Shown piece by piece: positions 24,888 through 27,649 of a stretch of DNA of 27,649 bases (position 1 is its first letter; the number at the start of each line of letters is the position of its first letter). Below the pieces are notes generated by a model. That model made no database searches and had not been told where the DNA came from. It saw only the letters and a list, made by a program, of their open reading frames with translations. Source of the DNA: an uncultured Collinsella sp. (GTDB lineage: Bacteria > Actinomycetota > Coriobacteriia > Coriobacteriales > Coriobacteriaceae); the NCBI GenBank assembly GCA_900542555.1, contig UQNU01000030.1, positions 1-27,649 on the forward strand, in the 5' to 3' direction. A program made the position numbers and the translations under genes.

Positions 24888-26683
24888 TCGACGAGGAGAA
24901 CAAGTCCGCAACTATGACCGAGGCACCGGCTGCCGCCGTAGCTGCACCGGCCCACGCCGCTCCGGCGGACTCCACACCCGTGGAGCCCGAGGACACCGTG
25001 TTCTCCCTGCCTCTTTCGCATGTAACGCATGATATTTCGGATCTCGCCGATAACGAGGACGAAGCGGATGCCGCAGCAGCGCCCATCGGCGCACATGCTG
25101 CGGAACAGCCCACAGCGCCCGAAGCAACCCCGGCGCCGGCTCACTTTGCAGAGCCCGTCGCCGCGGCAATCAACGAGAGCGCTGCGGTGTTTGCGGCACC
25201 CGAGCCCGCCGCGCCGGCGTTTCCCATGGCCCCGGCGTCCGAGGTTGCGCCCGCGTCTACGCCGGCGCCCGAGCCTATAGACGTCAGCCCGCAAGACGAC
25301 GAGTCGACCGCCCGCGTTTCCGAGGAGCCCGACTCCCCGGACACCGGAGATTCCGAATCAAACGCCGAGACAAACACCGTCTCTCCCGGTGACACAGCAG
25401 AGATCGACGTTGCCGCCGTTGAGGCCAAGCTCAAAGACCCCGGCTCGACCATGAGCTTTGAGCCCCTGACCGAGGAGCGCATCGAGACCGACTCGACCTA
25501 TGATGCCGGCACCACCACGCAACTCATGTGGGGCGCCCGCTCCGACGTTGGCTGCGTGCGCCCGCACAATGAGGATTCCTACCTAGTGCAGTCGCCGCTC
25601 TTTTGCGTATGCGACGGCATGGGCGGTCACGCCGCCGGCGAGGTAGCCTCCTCTATCGCTGTCGAGACCATTGCCAAGACAGCTCCTCAGTCTGCCGACG
25701 CCGCGCGCCTGGCGGCAGCCGTCGAGGCCGCCAACGCCGCCGTAATCGAGGCTGCCTTGAATGGCCTGGGCAAGCCCGGCATGGGCTGCACAGCCACTTG
25801 CGCCTACATCGAAAACGACACGCTCGCCATCGCCCACGTGGGTGACTCTCGCGCCTACCTGCTCCACGAGGGCACGCTCATCCGCGTGACCCGCGACCAC
25901 TCCTACGTGGAGGAGCTCGTGGACGCCGGCGAGATCACGGCAGACGAGGCTCGCGTCCACCCCAACCGTTCGGTCATCACCCGCGCGCTGGGCTCGGACC
26001 CCGCCATGTATGCCGACCACTTCACTCTGCATATCGAGGAAGGCGACCGTCTGATCCTGTGCTCCGACGGCCTTTCGAGCATGATTCCCGATAGCGATAT
26101 CGAGAACATCGCCACGCAGTCCTCAACCGCGCAAATCTGCGTCGACAACCTAGTGGACGCGGCGCTTGCCGCCGGCGGCCACGACAACGTGACCGTAGTA
26201 GTCGTTGACCTGGTTGACGATGGCGTCATGCGCGAGGCGCAACGCGTGCGTCGCCGCAACGTTACTATCGCCGCCATCCTGGCCCTCGTCTTTGTGCTGG
26301 CAGCTGGCATCTGGGCCTACACGGGTGTCACCGGCTCGTACTACCTGGGTACCTACCAGGGCAATGTCGCCGTCTGGCGCGGCCTGCCCGGCAAGCCGCT
26401 CGGACTCAAGCTCCACTGGCTCGAAAGCGAAACCAGCATCAAGCTATCCGACCTGCCCGAAGACACGCAAAACCGCCTCAAGGCGGGTATTCCGCAAACA
26501 AGTGTCGACGATGCGCAGGACACGATATCCAAGTACCGCCACCAGATCGACGAGGAGCAGACCCGCCAGGTGATCGACGCGCAAACGATTCGCGACAACA
26601 CCAATCAGGGATCGACCTCCGAATCAGATTCCGAGAAAACCGCCGAACAGTCCGCCGAGGCCGAAGCCTCCGATAAGAATTAG
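24884..26683 (+). CDS. pstP: PP2C-type Ser/Thr phosphatase, PstP-like
   Basis: A metal-dependent phosphatase of 599 residues that reverses Ser/Thr phosphorylation. The PP2C domain (about 216-440) begins GARSDVGCVRPHNED and holds the metal-binding DGMGGH, VGDSRAYLL and GHDNVTVVVVD. One membrane helix (about 461-482) and an outer tail of about 115 residues follow, rich in acid and serine at the end. Unlike usual PstP, which starts near the catalytic domain, it carries an Ala/Pro/Glu-rich, probably disordered extension of about 210 residues at the N-terminus. ATG 24884 overlaps the fhaB stop; a start closer to the catalytic domain cannot be excluded. It probably opposes the kinase at the head of the operon. 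Confidence 0.93.
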   Translation: MIDEENKSATMTEAPAAAVAAPAHAAPADSTPVEPEDTVFSLPLSHVTHDISDLADNEDEADAAAAPIGAHAAEQPTAPEATPAPAHFAEPVAAAINESAAVFAAPEPAAPAFPMAPASEVAPASTPAPEPIDVSPQDDESTARVSEEPDSPDTGDSESNAETNTVSPGDTAEIDVAAVEAKLKDPGSTMSFEPLTEERIETDSTYDAGTTTQLMWGARSDVGCVRPHNEDSYLVQSPLFCVCDGMGGHAAGEVASSIAVETIAKTAPQSADAARLAAAVEAANAAVIEAALNGLGKPGMGCTATCAYIENDTLAIAHVGDSRAYLLHEGTLIRVTRDHSYVEELVDAGEITADEARVHPNRSVITRALGSDPAMYADHFTLHIEEGDRLILCSDGLSSMIPDSDIENIATQSSTAQICVDNLVDAALAAGGHDNVTVVVVDLVDDGVMREAQRVRRRNVTIAAILALVFVLAAGIWAYTGVTGSYYLGTYQGNVAVWRGLPGKPLGLKLHWLESETSIKLSDLPEDTQNRLKAGIPQTSVDDAQDTISKYRHQIDEEQTRQVIDAQTIRDNTNQGSTSESDSEKTAEQSAEAEASDKN

Positions 26684-26699
26684 AAAGGGAGTGCCGCTT

Positions 26700-27600
26700 A
26701 TGAGTCGCCGCAACACCGAGCTGCTCTTGCTCATCGCCTCGGCGTTCCCCGTCATCCTGCTGTATGCGATGTACGTCCTCACCGCGGGCGCTGCCATCTC
26801 CTTTGAGACGCTCGCCGTACCGATCGGCCTCTTTGCCGCCTTTGCCGCGGCCCACATCGCCGTGCGCATCTTGGCGCCCGGTGCCGACCCCGCCATCCTG
26901 CCCATCGTATTTATACTTTCGGGCATCGGCATCACGTTCGTGACGCGTCTCGCCCCCGCTCTCGCCATCTCACAGCTCATCATCCTGTTTGTCTCGGTGG
27001 CGCTCATGGTGGGAACGCTTGCACTAGTCAAAAACCTCGACGTGGTCATGCGCTACAAGTACACCTTTGGCATCATCGGCATCATTCTGCTGATGCTGCC
27101 TATCTTTATCGGCACCACGATCTCGGGCTCCAAGCTGTGGATTCGCATCGCGGGCTTTACCATCCAGCCCGGCGAGTTCGCCAAGGTCTTTATCGTGCTG
27201 TTCCTGGCCGGGTACCTGGCCGAGAACCGCGAGCTGCTCTCCATCTCCAACCGCAAGATCTTGGGCTTTAAGATCCCTCGCCTGCGACTGCTACTGCCGT
27301 TGTTTGCCGTGTGGGGTGTGTGCCTGCTCGTCGTCGTCTTCGAACGCGACCTGGGTTCGGCCGTGCTGTTCTACACCATCTTCTTGCTGATGCTCTACGT
27401 TGCCACGGGGCGCTTTTCGTATGTCGTTATCGGCCTTGCGCTCTTAGCCGTTGGAGCCGTGGGCGCCTACAAGTTCCTGTCGCACGTTCAGGTGCGTTTC
27501 CAGGTTTGGGTCGATCCGTTTAAGGACGCCCAGGGTCAGGGCTACCAGATCGTCCAGTCGCTCTTCTCGCTTGCCGATGGCGGTCTGGTCGGTGTTGGCA
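26700..27600 (+). CDS. rodA: RodA/FtsW family glycosyltransferase, 3' end missing
   Basis: A SEDS-family membrane enzyme that polymerises peptidoglycan from lipid II together with a class B penicillin-binding protein. About 300 residues are present, all typical polytopic sequence: an N-terminal group of helices, then SGSKLWIRIAGFTIQPGEFAKVF (the conserved SEDS signature with the QPGEF segment), then ERDLGSAVLF and the extracellular loop with RFQVWVDPFKDAQGQGYQIVQS. ATG 26700 has AAAGGGAG upstream, and the gene starts 16 bp after pstP. The frame is open to the end, but the bases after about 27600 are adapter, so the true C-terminus is absent. Operon position favours RodA (elongation) over FtsW. 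Confidence 0.93.
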
Positions 27601-27649
27601 CTGTCTCTTATACACATCTCCGAGCCCACGAGACTCGACGTCATCTCGT
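27601..27649. other. Nextera sequencing adapter, not genomic
   Basis: The last 49 bases begin CTGTCTCTTATACACATCT, the Tn5 mosaic end used in Nextera libraries. They continue with CCGAGCCCACGAGAC (read-2 adapter), an 8-base index-like TCGACGTC and the start of the P7 sequence (ATCTCGT). The minus-strand reading of this stretch contains the tell-tale peptide MCIRDS. It should be trimmed. Confidence 0.97.

Noticed and set aside
27444..27644. Minus-strand 66-codon frame containing MCIRDS
   Set aside because: Its start is translated sequencing adapter.

Overview
The window looks like a chromosomal segment of a Collinsella-type member of the Coriobacteriia. Most of it is GC-rich, and it carries a single-chain pyruvate:ferredoxin oxidoreductase and an actinobacterial fhaA-fhaB-pstP-rodA cluster. 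The genus is an inference from gene content, order and codon use. The contig ends in sequencing adapter: bases 27601-27649 match the Nextera transposase/read-2 adapter followed by an index, so real DNA stops at about 27600.

Left part (1-5.7 kb): two metabolic genes on the minus strand, carbamate kinase (arcC) and nifJ. Each has a hairpin after its stop codon. The one after nifJ sits inside a 125-bp imperfect inverted repeat.

Middle part (5.7-13 kb): an accessory island of lower GC. Both edges carry a roughly 0.53-kb copy of the 3' end of an FHA-domain gene plus its downstream spacer. The left copy is a headless fragment and the right copy belongs to the intact gene. Inside the island lies the main find, a compact RiPP-like cassette: a radical SAM/SPASM maturase, two short Cys/Asp-rich precursor-like peptides sharing the start MKHIHP, a 35-residue membrane peptide, and an ABC exporter on the opposite strand. 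The peptide cores are built of six Cys...Asp units, several of them CX3D, which points to ranthipeptide-type (Cys-to-Asp thioether) chemistry. A decayed methyltransferase gene and an IS110-like transposase remnant are also present.

Right part (12.5-27.6 kb): a signalling and housekeeping block. On the minus strand, dnaX is followed by a small two-gene module (unknown protein plus DUF4160), then ybaB and recR. After these comes a three-gene set: a membrane-anchored Ser/Gly-rich protein, a membrane Ser/Thr kinase and the FHA protein. On the plus strand are a two-TM protein, then a second membrane Ser/Thr kinase, fhaA, fhaB, a PP2C phosphatase and rodA/ftsW. The last five form a tightly coupled run with overlapping start and stop codons. 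This is the phospho-signalling and cell-wall-elongation operon typical of actinobacteria, here with a multi-TM kinase at its head.

No tRNA, rRNA, CRISPR array or integrase gene was seen.
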